From Stenopsyche tienmushanensis (Eukaryota > Arthropoda > Insecta > Trichoptera > Stenopsychidae): a stretch of DNA of 64,000 nt. Below, piece by piece: positions 11,502 through 24,000 of this stretch. Position 1 is the stretch's first letter. Each line of letters opens with the position of its first letter. The DNA lies in NCBI GenBank assembly GCA_008973525.1, contig WACJ01000043.1:1178001-1242000 (forward strand), read 5' to 3'. The notes under the pieces are model-generated. The model searched no databases and was not told the DNA's origin. It saw only the letters and a list, made by a program, of their open reading frames with translations. The translations under genes and the position numbers were made by a program.

Positions 11502-14500
11502 AGTCATTGTCATGCCGTGTTTTTCGACACTGCCATTAATTTATTCCTACTTTTCCAACCCCTAAAGTAACATACCAATCATTCATAAAAAAAAACAAAG
11601 CTTAGTTTGTCTGTCAAAAGCAGTACATTTGCCTTTTATGTTAGATCTTCTCATGTAAGAGATTCAATTTTCAATTATACAAATTTGTATAATATATTTT
11701 AAGTACCAAAAACGATGAAACATTTATATATAAAACGACCTTTTTCTTTAGAGCGAAATTTTACTAATCTGGCAATGCCAAGTGTGTATAATTTTCGAAT
11801 AGAAAATCAGTTGACTTGACGATATTTATGTTACTTGAAAGGTGTAGTTTTTCTTCAAGGTTTCAATTGTGATTTCGTCAGTCTGAACAATCAACGTTTC
11901 ATCGTCCTCAAACATAAGATAGCATATACGATTCTAATTGTAATAATGAATTCCCTAATATCACTTTTACGGCTTGTGTACTTCTGTTTGACGTGTTTCC
12001 AAGATAAGAAGACTTTGACGCAATTCAGATTTGATTGCATTTTTTTGTTATTTTCCGTTCGTTCGAAACTTCTAAAAATACCATCGACTGGGTGTTTTTA
12101 TAATACAAATCCGCAATACCGCAAATTCGGATATAGTTATCGGTTCCCCTGTCGGTTCTCCTCGGAAAAGTCGGTGCTCTGCCAAGTTTATAACAATAAA
12201 GCCTCCCATACTTCAGACGGTGGCGAACTAAATTAACGGTAATGGAAAAGTCAGATTTTCTCCTCTCACCCCGTCGGGCGTATGGGATCGTACTCGTATT
12301 TTTCCATTTTCATCTTCGGCAACCACCCCTGGATCCACCCACCTGCTCGGCGAACAAAGGTACAAGTGTCTATTCGGCCCTATTTATTTGCTCTCTCATT
12401 GTTTTTCCGAGGATAAACAAGCTTAAGACCTGGAGGATTGCAGCTAGGCGACTTCCAGTCTGGCCGAGTCGCAAATTAATATTTATTGCGCGAAATAAAT
12501 TCGGCAGCAGATTGAAATTTGATGTACTCTCATAGCGTAATCTAAGAAAAGGCATTTGTCATGATACGGTTAAGCTAGGCCGCGCATTTGGAATTAATGG
12601 ATTCCATGTTACCGAATACGCAGACGGTCGTTTTCTTCGGGATTGCTATCCGCAAATCGAGAGTTTCCATTAATTTGAGGGATGAAAAGACGCAGATGCA
12701 AGGGGGTGGAGCCCGGGAGTCCGTAATCAAACGTCTGGACCGGGACGAAGCCGGTAGCTCTCTCCCCCCGCATTGTCTGAGACAGAAACGGCGGAAGACG
12801 AATGGCTTTGTAACATTAGTCCTCCCCCGTTACGGAGAAGGGTTGTTTGTTTCTTCATGACCGTTTTTCATTTGCGGAAAAGTGCCGAACGGCGGGCGGA
12901 TGCGTCGAATCGAGAAAACTAAAAGGAAAAACTCACTAAGATAGCACGTGGCCACTGCAAAATACACGCACGGACATTAGAGGGGTGGTTTCTTCCCCTG
13001 GATAAATTCGGAAGTCGGAGGAGATCTCTCAAATCTCCTCGAAAGCCTCTTGATACTCGAACCTCGCAAAAGAACCGTGCAATCTAATACTGCATAATAG
13101 AATATAAACATGTAGAGCTGCCACATTATAAAAATAATTGCACAATAAACGCCGTGACTAGCACAGCTCACAATTATGAATGCATCTCAAATGCAGCGTC
13201 CGCAAGGAAATATTACATGACACTGCCATGATTAAATACGCCAATAAAAAAAGATTTAGCTAATGTGTACATAACAGTGTTATCAGTCGATTTACACCAA
13301 TCTTGGCGCCAATATATTTACATACCGCCGGAGCAATAAATAAACGGCATTGAAGGGATTAATGCATGCAAGGACATCGTTCAGGGATTGATTTACAGGT
13401 CAAGCATATTTATAGTTTTAATCACCGTCGAAATTAATATACGACAGTGGCCTAATCCGAAAGAGCGCAGCAATAAAATTGCAGAAATTCGGTCCTCGCC
13501 GTTATTAAAATTGGTATCGCTTTTGAATTATTATCATTATACGTATTTGCACAAAGACTTGACTCACTTATTATCAACACGTCGTCATGTTTGGGGATTA
13601 GGTGTCTTATCACATACTGCTACTCATTTCGTACCCAAACTAAGCCGGCAATATTATCGCCAGTAATCACACCGCCTCAATTAGGGATACATACACAATA
13701 CGCATACATTGGAGCTATTCGATGTTGGCACAATATGGATTTTATGGCGATTAGCGTTTAATTTTGATGACTGCTTGGGGTGGATGTGGGCTGGAACGTT
13801 GCTAAAAATAAACTGGAGATTAGACACATTTAGTTGAATTGATCGTTGAAGTCTTGAGGGGCTTTTGAATTGATTTATTTCGATTGATATATGATACAAA
13901 TGAACTTTACGCTAAATATTTTTTATTCAATTCAAAACAGAAAGTTTGTATTAAAAATCATAAATCAGATGATAATAACATGAATTACACATGCCAATAT
14001 ATCATAATTTACTTCGTATACTTTTATGCAATTTTGATATAAAATACAATTTCTCACGACAATTTTAAAAATGTCCACAAATGTATAGTGAGCTTATTCG
14101 GTTAAAAAATACATTTGAAATTAGATCATGTAACCGTTGTTTTGGTTCAGTTTGAAAGTCATAGATTGATTCAAAGTAACACCATTGTAATAAGATAATT
14201 TTTGCTGTAAAGATGTAGATTGTCGCTCTCTAACAATATGTATGTCATTGATGTGTTGTATAGAAAGGCGTCGATTTGATGTAAGTCTCGTTTCTTTTAT
14301 GGCATGTGAGGAATTAAGAGCGTCGTTTCGCCGTAGTCAGCTTGTTTGTTTTGTCGTTATAAAATCGTAATAAGCACATTTGTCGCCGAAGAGTGCAAAA
14401 TCTCCCGGTCTCCCTGGCGCACATCAAATCATAAAGCATTATTATACGGAGATAACGAACTGCGGAGCTCATCTGCTCCGGCAGCATCCTGCGAGCATAC

Positions 14501-16040
14501 ATCGCCGACACCTCATAACAAATTTCCCACTGTATTTTTTACAGTGTTTTTCATGAAAGTCAGATGGGAATTCCCACGGGTGCCCTACCTAGTTATCTCG
14601 GCGGCTCGAGATAGAAAAATAAAGTATAATGTCGCCGTTATCCTCAGCCATCTTCGGGTACGTAACCACATCCACCCCGCGAGATGCTGCGCCCCGTATC
14701 TATAACAGGAAATTGTGATAAACGGTCCCCACCGCCGGGGGAAGATGGGTAGATACCGACTGTTGACGTGGGTAATTTTAAAACTGAAAATTTGACTTTG
14801 AAATTGTTGTCTGGCGTGTCTTCCCCGGTCTTTCGCTCCTACCTGCCCTCCTCGGGGCTTCCTCCTCCCTCGCCGTCTGCCGCTCGCTTCAGACTTGTTA
14901 TTACTTTTACGACGCCATATTTTCTCGTGATGCGACGAGAGTTTTTGATGAATCCTGAGCATACATACAATTTGAATGCTTTATCGCTCAACACGTGTTT
15001 CCTCCTTTTTCCTCCTGTGCCACCTTTAAAATGGAAAAACGCTCATTGGAAAATTTCGATTAATTCCCTTTCTTAGACATCCTTCCTTTGGCGTTCGAGT
15101 CCCTGTGGCAATATTCTCATATACGTCGCAATGGGGAACGACTCAGTTAACCCTCTTGTTGCTGAACATCAATTTTCCAACAACTCTGTAAACACGTCAA
15201 GATTATCGAGTGTCAATTTTGATGTTTTATTCAGTTATAGTCATAAATGTCCAATTAATAAAAAAATCAACATGTCCCATTGAATTTATAATACATGAAA
15301 TGTATGCAATATTTTATCTTATTTGTATAAAATATTTATCATTATTAACCTACATATCCTTACATATTTCATTATACATAATTTGCACTGATCAACGATA
15401 AAATGCACAAGAATTTTTTTTTCTTATTTTTTGAGGTGGCTTTTAACAATTCCTTTTATGGGAACATTATAATGTCATCGGTAAATAATTCTTCAATATT
15501 CTTAAAAGGCATCAAAACAAAAAACATATTTTCTCGACCGTGTTAAAATGAAACTGCGCAAAAAAGTACCGCGTAAATCGGGGGATGAGTGTATCTATCC
15601 TAGAATTTTTTTCTAACGTTTTCTAATAATATTTTCACAAAATTTGTTTCTATCAAAGGTATCAAATCGAACGGTGTTATGAAGATAAAAATATTTGCTT
15701 CGGAATGCTTTGAGAAGCGTTGAAATAAATTCTGAAAGATGGACATATTTAGTTATTAAAGCGTACGTGTGCCAAGTTTAGCCCTTTCTTAGCTTAGTGA
15801 TTTTGAATTTATGATATTCAAACACATGCGAGTCACATTCGTTCATCTCTTCGGTGTTGCCTTACCTTTATTCGTTTTTAAAATTGATTTCGACACAATT
15901 TCAAAGATGGCGACGTAGTCTCCATTCAAATATGGCCGACGTTGTGCCGAGAGCGACCGTGTCACATTCGAATATAGTTGTGCAAGGCTTTTTGATTGAC
16001 AAGTTGCGATTATAATGTGACATTACACGCGCTAAACCTC
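11502..16040 (+). other. hth: upstream hth intron with GC-richer islands
   Basis: GC-richer islands occur at about 12280-12560, 12690-12920 and 14560-14900. The last is pyrimidine-rich on the + strand. An inverted repeat GAGGAGAT/ATCTCCTC lies at 13018-13040 and CACTGTA-TTTTT-TACAGTG at 14528-14546. Frames up to 133 codons exist on both strands but resemble no protein. They may be enhancer-type elements. Confidence 0.35.
13018..13040. repeat. 8-bp stem hairpin
   Basis: GAGGAGAT (13018-13025) and ATCTCCTC (13033-13040) are perfect inverted copies with a 7-base loop. Confidence 0.6.
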
Positions 16041-16063
16041 CGTGGGTTGTCGTTCAACCCACG
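16041..16063. repeat. 9-bp perfect hairpin
   Basis: CGTGGGTTG (16041-16049) and CAACCCACG (16055-16063) are exact inverted copies with a 5-base loop TCGTT. This stands out against the AT-rich flanks. A TGATTGACAA half-site for PBC-MEIS lies just upstream at 15993-16002. Confidence 0.65.
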
Positions 16064-16069
16064 CCACAA

Positions 16070-19000
16070 TTTGTCCAACTTAACGACGATAAGCGGCTCC
16101 GAGTAAAGCTCCTTTTCATAAAAAAAAAGAAATGTATACAACACAACAATTAAAATGGAGAAAAACACTTAATAAAAAGCTTTTTAAGCTCGGTGTGAAA
16201 GCTCATAAATGAGTGGCCCCGAAACTTCGATAACAGCTTTGGATGTCGTTGAAAAGTTTTCTTTTTTGATAAGATGAAACCGGTATATTGTTGCTTTTTT
16301 TTGGTGTTCGTATCGTTAGCAGGTTGTCACGAAAAACAATTTATTTATGTGCGTTCAAATCTATATCATAATCTTGATCTCCATATGGTAATCTAGTTCA
16401 ATATGAGCACCTGCGTTTTGCTGCATTGACGTCGATGCAAGTTGGCACGACTGACCCTCTTTAATCTCTAATAGGAAACCAGTAATCATGTTAATTAAAT
16501 CATGGGCATATTAAATACGCACGTGGATCGATTAGGCGTCAATTTGACGCCTCACCAATATCGGGTCTGAAATGCATCATAAATGTGCAATTTAATGAAT
16601 TATTCCATCGATTCGAATGTAGAGTTGCATTCAAAATGGATCAGCACAGAAAGTGATTGTAATAAATTTTGATCACATCTGTATTATTCGGATTCAGGTT
16701 GAATTGATCACGAAACCTGGTCTGCGGCAGCTCACATTTGCAATTCAGAGATTCGAGTCTTGCATCGATGTTATCGGACACTTCCACGGGAGATTAATGA
16801 ATTTGATTCCCGACATTTTCGAATTTTTTTCAACATTCCGTGGGAACCGATAGCGCTTGTTAAAAGCGCCAAACTAGTTCAGAAAATGTTTATGCAGATT
16901 GATGCGAAATTGTGCAAAATAAATTCTTCGAACGACAGACGGAGTGATGATACTCGAGCCGAATGTCTCGCGGAAGTACAAATGAAATAAAGCAGTCGCT
17001 CCGTTGAAATCTTTGTTTGGGACTTACAAAATAAAAAAAGCTAAGTACATATACACATTCGTACATGTGCGTTATAATAGTTCTGCCTACACACCATGCA
17101 ACTCAATACGGATCTTAGGAATCGCAAAGTGGGCCATCGTAACAGGGTAGAAAAACTACACAATACTTCTTGTGTACTCTCATTAAGGTCTCGAAAAATC
17201 TTAATACGCTCCTCTCTCTTTTGGGATACTTTAAAACTAATTTTGACGAAATTTCTTTAACGATTTTCGAGATAATACGAGTGACTGGGAGAAAGCACCA
17301 ACAATCATTGCTGAGGTGCGGCCATAGATCGACCCAATTTTCGAACAGGATAATTACATCAAATTAAATCAATATATGCCACAAAAATACCAACATGAAC
17401 AAAATTCATCATATCAATTAAAAAAACCAAAACTTAATCACTCAATTTCGACAACACGAACAAAAATGTTATTTTTGATACATATTATAATTGTCTCTAT
17501 ACACTTAAACAGATGATAGTATATCTAGAACTTTTTCTGCATTATATAGATGCACCTATGTTATAAACAGCTATCAAGTCTGTTAATCGAGTAGTTGTAA
17601 AAAGTTGTTCAAATAATTTCATCTCAATATGGATCTAAAATGGATGAAATTGAACATCGTGCAGTGATTTTTGCTTGAAAATGATGATGTAGTTTTGTGC
17701 AAAAAAAAAATGGATTGCAGAGTTTACATGTTATCGTATAAGCTTAGAAATTTTCCAAACACTTGAATTTATCAATATAGTGATCAATTAAATTAAACAC
17801 GTTCGAATTTTGCCATGAAAGTATTGAATTTAAAATTAGTATTTTCATATCATTGATTTAGCTATGGATTTTATTGGATAACTGCATCAAACTTATTGAA
17901 ATATTTCGAGTATGAATCAGTTTGTCGATCATCGATCTCAAAAAATAACAATGTTATTAAAAGCCGAATAATCTTGTATTATTTTGTTGCTGAGATAACA
18001 ATTTAGCGTCAAAAATTCAAGCATAAATAGAGTTTGTTCGCCATTTCGATGCAAATGTGGATAATATGATCAAATGTTTGATTCGTTGGAATTTTATTGG
18101 GATTGAATTGTCCTCATTTCGGTGTTCCAATTCAGGACTGCAGTTCCGCATTTATTGCTCCGCCATTGTAAGTGCATATTGATGGAAAATTCATGACTTA
18201 TGTTCGGCAAACAATGGGGGAATTTAAGTTTTTGTTAACCGCCCGCTTCAACCCTTCCGCGAGGGTGGGTTATTATTGTCGGTTACGACAATCATTCGCA
18301 GGTTTTGCATTCAGCTTCCGGTGATCAGGCCTCCGAACAATATTAAGCATGAATGGGTTGAGTGGACCGACAATAAAGGGTTATACGATGATTTGTAGTG
18401 AATGGGCCGCGTGCCTCATATCGAATTTCACACCAGGTGAGCCAGCGAGGTATTGTAAGATCGCCTCGATTTTGCGCCTCGATCGTATCGATCTCGATTT
18501 TAAAAACGCTTAATGCAGCATTGATCTGCTTAATCTCGGATTGTGTTATTTTTGTTGTTTCGGAATGCAATAAGCGATAAGCCCTTGTATTTCAATAGAG
18601 TATTTATACAAATTAAACATTATTAGCAAATAATCTCGAATGGAAAAAAATCTAATAAATATCTCAAACTATTTATAACGCTGTAAAAAGAGCTTTATTT
18701 CTTACAATAAACCCATAAAATACTAATTTTACCGAGTCGCAGTACAATGTGCTGATAAGCGTTGGTGTAATATGGACAGGTTTACAGCTGTCGTAAATTA
18801 TATTTTTTTATACCAGCTGGTTTTATATTACTTTGATATTGATAACAGGTAGTTTAGTGCCTTACAATATAAACGAACGTTGTAACAGCGCATTCACTAT
18901 TTTCTTTCACACACCAGTGTGATTAATATGCATCGATCTGTTTTTGCTGGGCGAAATTTCCGCTCTTTTTATGTACGCATTCGAGTGCGAGCCCACCGGT

Positions 19001-21000
19001 GTGTCCATTTTGGCATTGGATTTGATAAAGAACAACAAAAACGTACGCATGTGGAGAGATAAAAATGTTTCCTAAAAACCGGTTATTTTGCACCTTGATA
19101 AAGAACAGGTAACCTGAACTGTTTGCCGTGTGAAAAGGTCGGTTGTAAAATTTTCTGCGGACAAAAAGTGTTTAAAAATTTCTGCTTCCCTGCAAGATTG
19201 TACAATAAATAAAAGCTTTTAAGCCTTTTCTAAAGGTACTTTTGGGATCGTAAATTTTTGCTGATAACTGATGACCTATGCTTAATGCATACATTATGAA
19301 TATTACTCGTCGACCCGAGTTATAATCTTTGTAATTGGATTTTGACGTCCCAAATAAGTTTTACTGCACCTATAAAATATTTAAAAACCGAATAACAAAT
19401 ATACGAAGAGCTTTATAGCTTGATATTGGATGTCGAGATTGATATTTGAGAGGCACCGTTCGCTTTGGATTAACAACAGTCTTGGGATACTACTGTCAAA
19501 TGTTTAAGAACTATCCATATATCCATCAATCTTTTTATGACGAAAGTGTCAAAAATTTTAAGAGAAATTAAGAATATTTTATATGCAAATAAGAAAGTAG
19601 TTTTATTCAAATGATAATTGATATTTTTATACAGTCTTATCATTGAACTTGACAGTTGTGAATCTTTCAGGTAAATGGCTATGTTTAATATAATGGATCA
19701 GTTTCGCTAAGGATACATGATAGATGGATGATTTTCATGATTGCTTTGGAATATAAAAATGAGAATCTAATTATTTGAAATGTATCAAACGCTACCACAA
19801 AGTATTTAGTTTTCATGCCCGACTCGGTCCCTATCCGAAATTCACGGTGGTTCCTCTCGTTATCAGTTGTTTGGTTTATCTTACGATGGACGATAAGCGA
19901 TAAGACGAGCCTCTGGCGTATAAAAAATATATGTTTTTTCGACTCGTTTTATATTTGGGCTTATACAGGTAGTTGCGATCGAGGTTTTATTGCACTCGGA
20001 TCACTACTTGAAAATCGGCCATATATTATTTTGTAATTTATATATATACATAAATTTCGAGCAACAGAAGCTAACGTCCAATAACCGAATGGTCCGGATA
20101 AGCGACGTCTTAAGACTTTGGCTTTCGTCATAGATTAAATTATCAAGGGCCATTCTTTACATACAGTCATTGTTGTCACATGAGGTGACAGCACGCATAT
20201 AAGTGATGAATTGGGTTATGATAAATCATTGTCGCGTGAATGTGTCAAAATTTTGCTCTACTTGATACATTGATTCCACACATTTTTATCTCGCAAGGCG
20301 ATGAGCTGAAAAACTGTCAATTCTGCAACGCATTGTATTGCACTTTTCATTTCCTCTTCAAAAATGCTTGACGCAAGATCGTCGAATCTCTTCGCGGTGT
20401 TAAATCGGTAAAAATCGAGCATTCAGTAGTGCTCACGCTCGTATAATTCATATTAAATATTTACCCAGTAACATTAGAGCTACTTGTGTGTGTTTTTTTT
20501 ACGAGATTTTTACACATTGGCCCGATGGTCCTGGTGTTTCGAAAGTCCTCTTCGGCCGGCAATAAATATGACTATTTGTACACGTCTCATGCAAAATGGA
20601 AGCATCCAAAGAAATAAATTTGTAAATATTTGATAACACTATTTGTACAGCGCGATACAATAAACAAATACATTTTAAATTTCAGGATTTTCCAAGCAAG
20701 GCTAACTATGCAAACATTTTTCGTCTACAAATACGGTTAGTTCAGTACACCCTGTGTAACAATTCTGTGTAAACTCGAACCCGTATCTACTGTATAATCG
20801 CTTGTATCGCATCATGTAATGACTTGCCCTTTGGAATATATTTCATATACATGGTGCTACATGGAATTTCAATTATTTCGGGCGCCGCTTTTCTAATTTC
20901 GACGCTATTTTGTGCCCGCTAAGAAGTGTGTGCGTAATGGATACGGCTTTTGATGGTTGTTTGAGGACTTATTATCGAGAGTATAAATCTTTTTGTACGG
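16070..21000 (+). other. hth: upstream hth intron, no gene recognised
   Basis: AT-rich. It holds a small hairpin ATTGTCG-GTTA-CGACAAT at 18275-18292 and a weak back-to-back splice junction TTTCAG|GTAAAT at 19670/19671. No coding, tRNA or snRNA signature was found. A GATTCGAGTC string at about 16749 looks like a T-loop but has no tRNA around it. Confidence 0.35.
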
Positions 21001-21015
21001 TGACGATAATGATTT

Positions 21016-21025
21016 TGATTGACAG
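21016..21025 (+). promoter_or_regulatory. consensus PBC-MEIS (Exd-Hth) composite site
   Basis: TGATTGACAG is an exact match to the known PBX/Exd plus MEIS/Hth composite motif. Close relatives (TGATTGAC core) occur at 15993, 22817, 37377, 52590 and, reversed, at 51987. Occupancy is inferred. Confidence 0.45.
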
Positions 21026-21029
21026 CTTG

Positions 21030-24000
21030 TAAGATTTATTAAATTTCTAGTGCGTATCGTATGTTATTCGATTAAAAATAGTGTTGAGCGAAATGTGATG
21101 ATCAATTCCAACCATCGACCACCAATTGCTCTTTCCATTCGTTTATTTTTCTTTGGACATTTGGGAATAAATTTCACATGGGGGGCTAAGCATTCTAAAT
21201 TGTAATTATATAGATATTGCATTGATATCATATTTATATTAATTCAACGTGGATCATTTTAATTTTTTGCTTTTTGAATACGATAATATATATTTTTTTC
21301 ACTTTGGCAGTGTTTACCACTAGACTTTCTTCAGATGATTTCAATATAGATGCTTGATAAATAATATATTTTCACTTTAATCGTTTTTGAGTCACCCTAT
21401 ACCACATCAAGTCAAAACTGAACTATGCTAGAGCGCATTATCTCGTACGCAACGAACGCTGTTTGATATCCATTATGACGGGATTAAGTTGTCACTACCG
21501 CATTACAACGACAGCATTCACCTTGTTTTAAGGATTTAATTGGCACAAATGCTTAGTTTAGTTTAATCCCATATCTTAACGGTGCTCTCCAGACCACGTC
21601 TTCTCCCATGCATCTTTAGAACGTCGATCAAACACTAGCAAAAAAATTTTTTTTCATAAAAACTCCACGATAAACGTGTTAGTGTACATGGTTCACCGCG
21701 TCGTATTTGCTGCTTATCTCCGAAATTAAGCCGGGCCACACCACCATATAACCCATGGTGTCCCATATTTACTCACTGTGTATTGTTGAATCGTCTCTTT
21801 AACATGTGTTAATGTAGATATACATTTGTTTATATAAAAAGATAAAAAATAACAAATTTCTGTGGACGTGGACGTGTACGTATATACACGCCTGGGGAAG
21901 CGTAACGAAAATATCGGGAGCCATCCTTGTTTGCCACCAAATTGCATGTAATACTCGAAATTTCGATAAAAATTATTAATACTTTCATCACAATACGAAT
22001 CCCAAACCTAAATATATTTGATCTTGCATTAAATACAATGCAATATAAAAGATATAGTCATCATTTGTAATATTCAGGCGTATCGCGATGCATTTTGCTC
22101 GGTCTTTTCAGTGCTATTTTTTGTGTCGAGGATCGATCTTACCGATGACAAGACATATCGCCCCGAATGCACATATACATGACAGCTATCAAACACTATC
22201 CATTGACATGAAAAATGGAAACATGTTTTTTTAACTGTGTGATAAGAACAAATCCTTGTGATTTTTCGATAAGCTGTTTGTCGATTAAATCTGTACCACT
22301 TGCCTAATACATGACACCTCGGACATATCAAATACGTGTGATAATCGGTGCAAATTTTTTGTTGTAACAATCGACGGTATCTTCGCCTATTGTGTAATTG
22401 AATTCAATTTAACATGTTTTTGACAAATTCTGAGTCGATAAAAAATCGAGTTTTTGGATATGGGGTCGAGTCTCGTCGTCTATCATGTCTTGCATGTTGC
22501 TATTTCAAGATCGGCCGATAGCATTCTATTCTGTATCGATTAATCGTATCGATTCCGTGTCATCTATGGGTGTTTAATACATTTTTCATATGATTAAATT
22601 TGGCGATCAAGTTCATATTGCATATAAGATTTTCGCTTATGGCCACGTGATATCACAAAGGACATTATTTTCACGTCGAATCCGCCGTTTGATGGACCGT
22701 TCAAGGCTGTCGTTTTGTCAATTACGATGACAACCCGTGTTATACGTTCATTCATGAAGACATCATTTATCCCATCAATGAATGGGGACCGGTATCGTGT
22801 AGTATTGTTCGTGACGTGATTGACTGGGTCATGGGCCCCCAGTCGCATCGTTCTTGTGGACGTTTTTAAAAATCGCAAAATCGCAGATCAGCCACGGAAG
22901 GTCAGGATGGATCCCATCCATCACAGCATCACGCACCGCGTACAACAATATGACAAAATTAAATGGCATGTCGTGCTTTTCGTGCGACATGCGCCATTTT
23001 CAAGTGGTATAATTAAATCTGCATTCGGACTTGAGGAGGTCCGACGTTCACATGAATGGATTGGCACAATAAGACCGTAATTGCGAGTTATCAAACAAAA
23101 ATATACTCATTCACGCTCTCGTGGCTCATATCGGAAACTGTCATTACGGCTACATGATAATTGCTCAATTAACGGCCAATTATTGACCGTTATCAACGAC
23201 TTGTAATTGTCAATCCATTCAGATTTGCTAATGCGGTGACTTTGCATAAAAACATCGCAGTTGTAAGTCAATAATTGAGGCATTGTACTGCTTCAAATGC
23301 GAAGATCATTGTCTCAATTGTAGTTGAATGAAAGCAATCTATGCCAGCGGCTTAAAGATTAAGGGAATAAATTAATGATATATTTGAATGGCTTCTTCAA
23401 TATCCTTTTAAGAAAAATGGATTCATCCCATTTATATTTACATTAACGACTGATTCAATCGGATTTCCAAGATTAGTTGTAAGAGCTCATCTGAGGGCTA
23501 CCGTAATATACATATCTATGATCTACTAATTGAAAATATTTGTTATTTTTGCAATATTCTTGCGCAAAATTTTTCCCTTTTAATTCTCTTAGGTTGCTCA
23601 ACTTTCAATTATGCAATATTTTGTAGATAAAACAAGCTTAAATCTTTTTGTTAGATAACGGCATGCCATTTTTGCTTGGTTCCAATAAATGCTATTTGAA
23701 AACATTTAAAAATTTATTTAAAAAATTTCATTACTTAAATATTATTCCACGCTCATTAAAGTCAATTAGTTCTGTCGTTCTAAAATCAAATCTGATTCGA
23801 GAGCTTGATTTATATAATACTCGTACATTCGATTCAAGATCAATGAATACTTAATTCGATTGAATGTGGTTAACAATATTTCATGATTCGTTTGGGCGTC
23901 CACATTATTTCATGGCACTTAAGGGTAAATTAAAAATTTAATTAGATTTAAATCCGGGAACGAATCCGATGCAATTTCTCAACACGCTGCCAATTACGAT

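Noticed and set aside
11835..12236. 133-codon + strand frame
   Set aside because: AT-driven hydrophobic/aromatic composition and no homologous motif.
14585..14962. 125-codon minus-strand frame rich in Arg/Gly
   Set aside because: Explained by a pyrimidine-rich stretch on the + strand. No family resemblance or splice context.
16735..16765. T-loop-like GATTCGAGTC suggesting a tRNA gene
   Set aside because: No A-box, acceptor stem or anticodon arm can be built around it.
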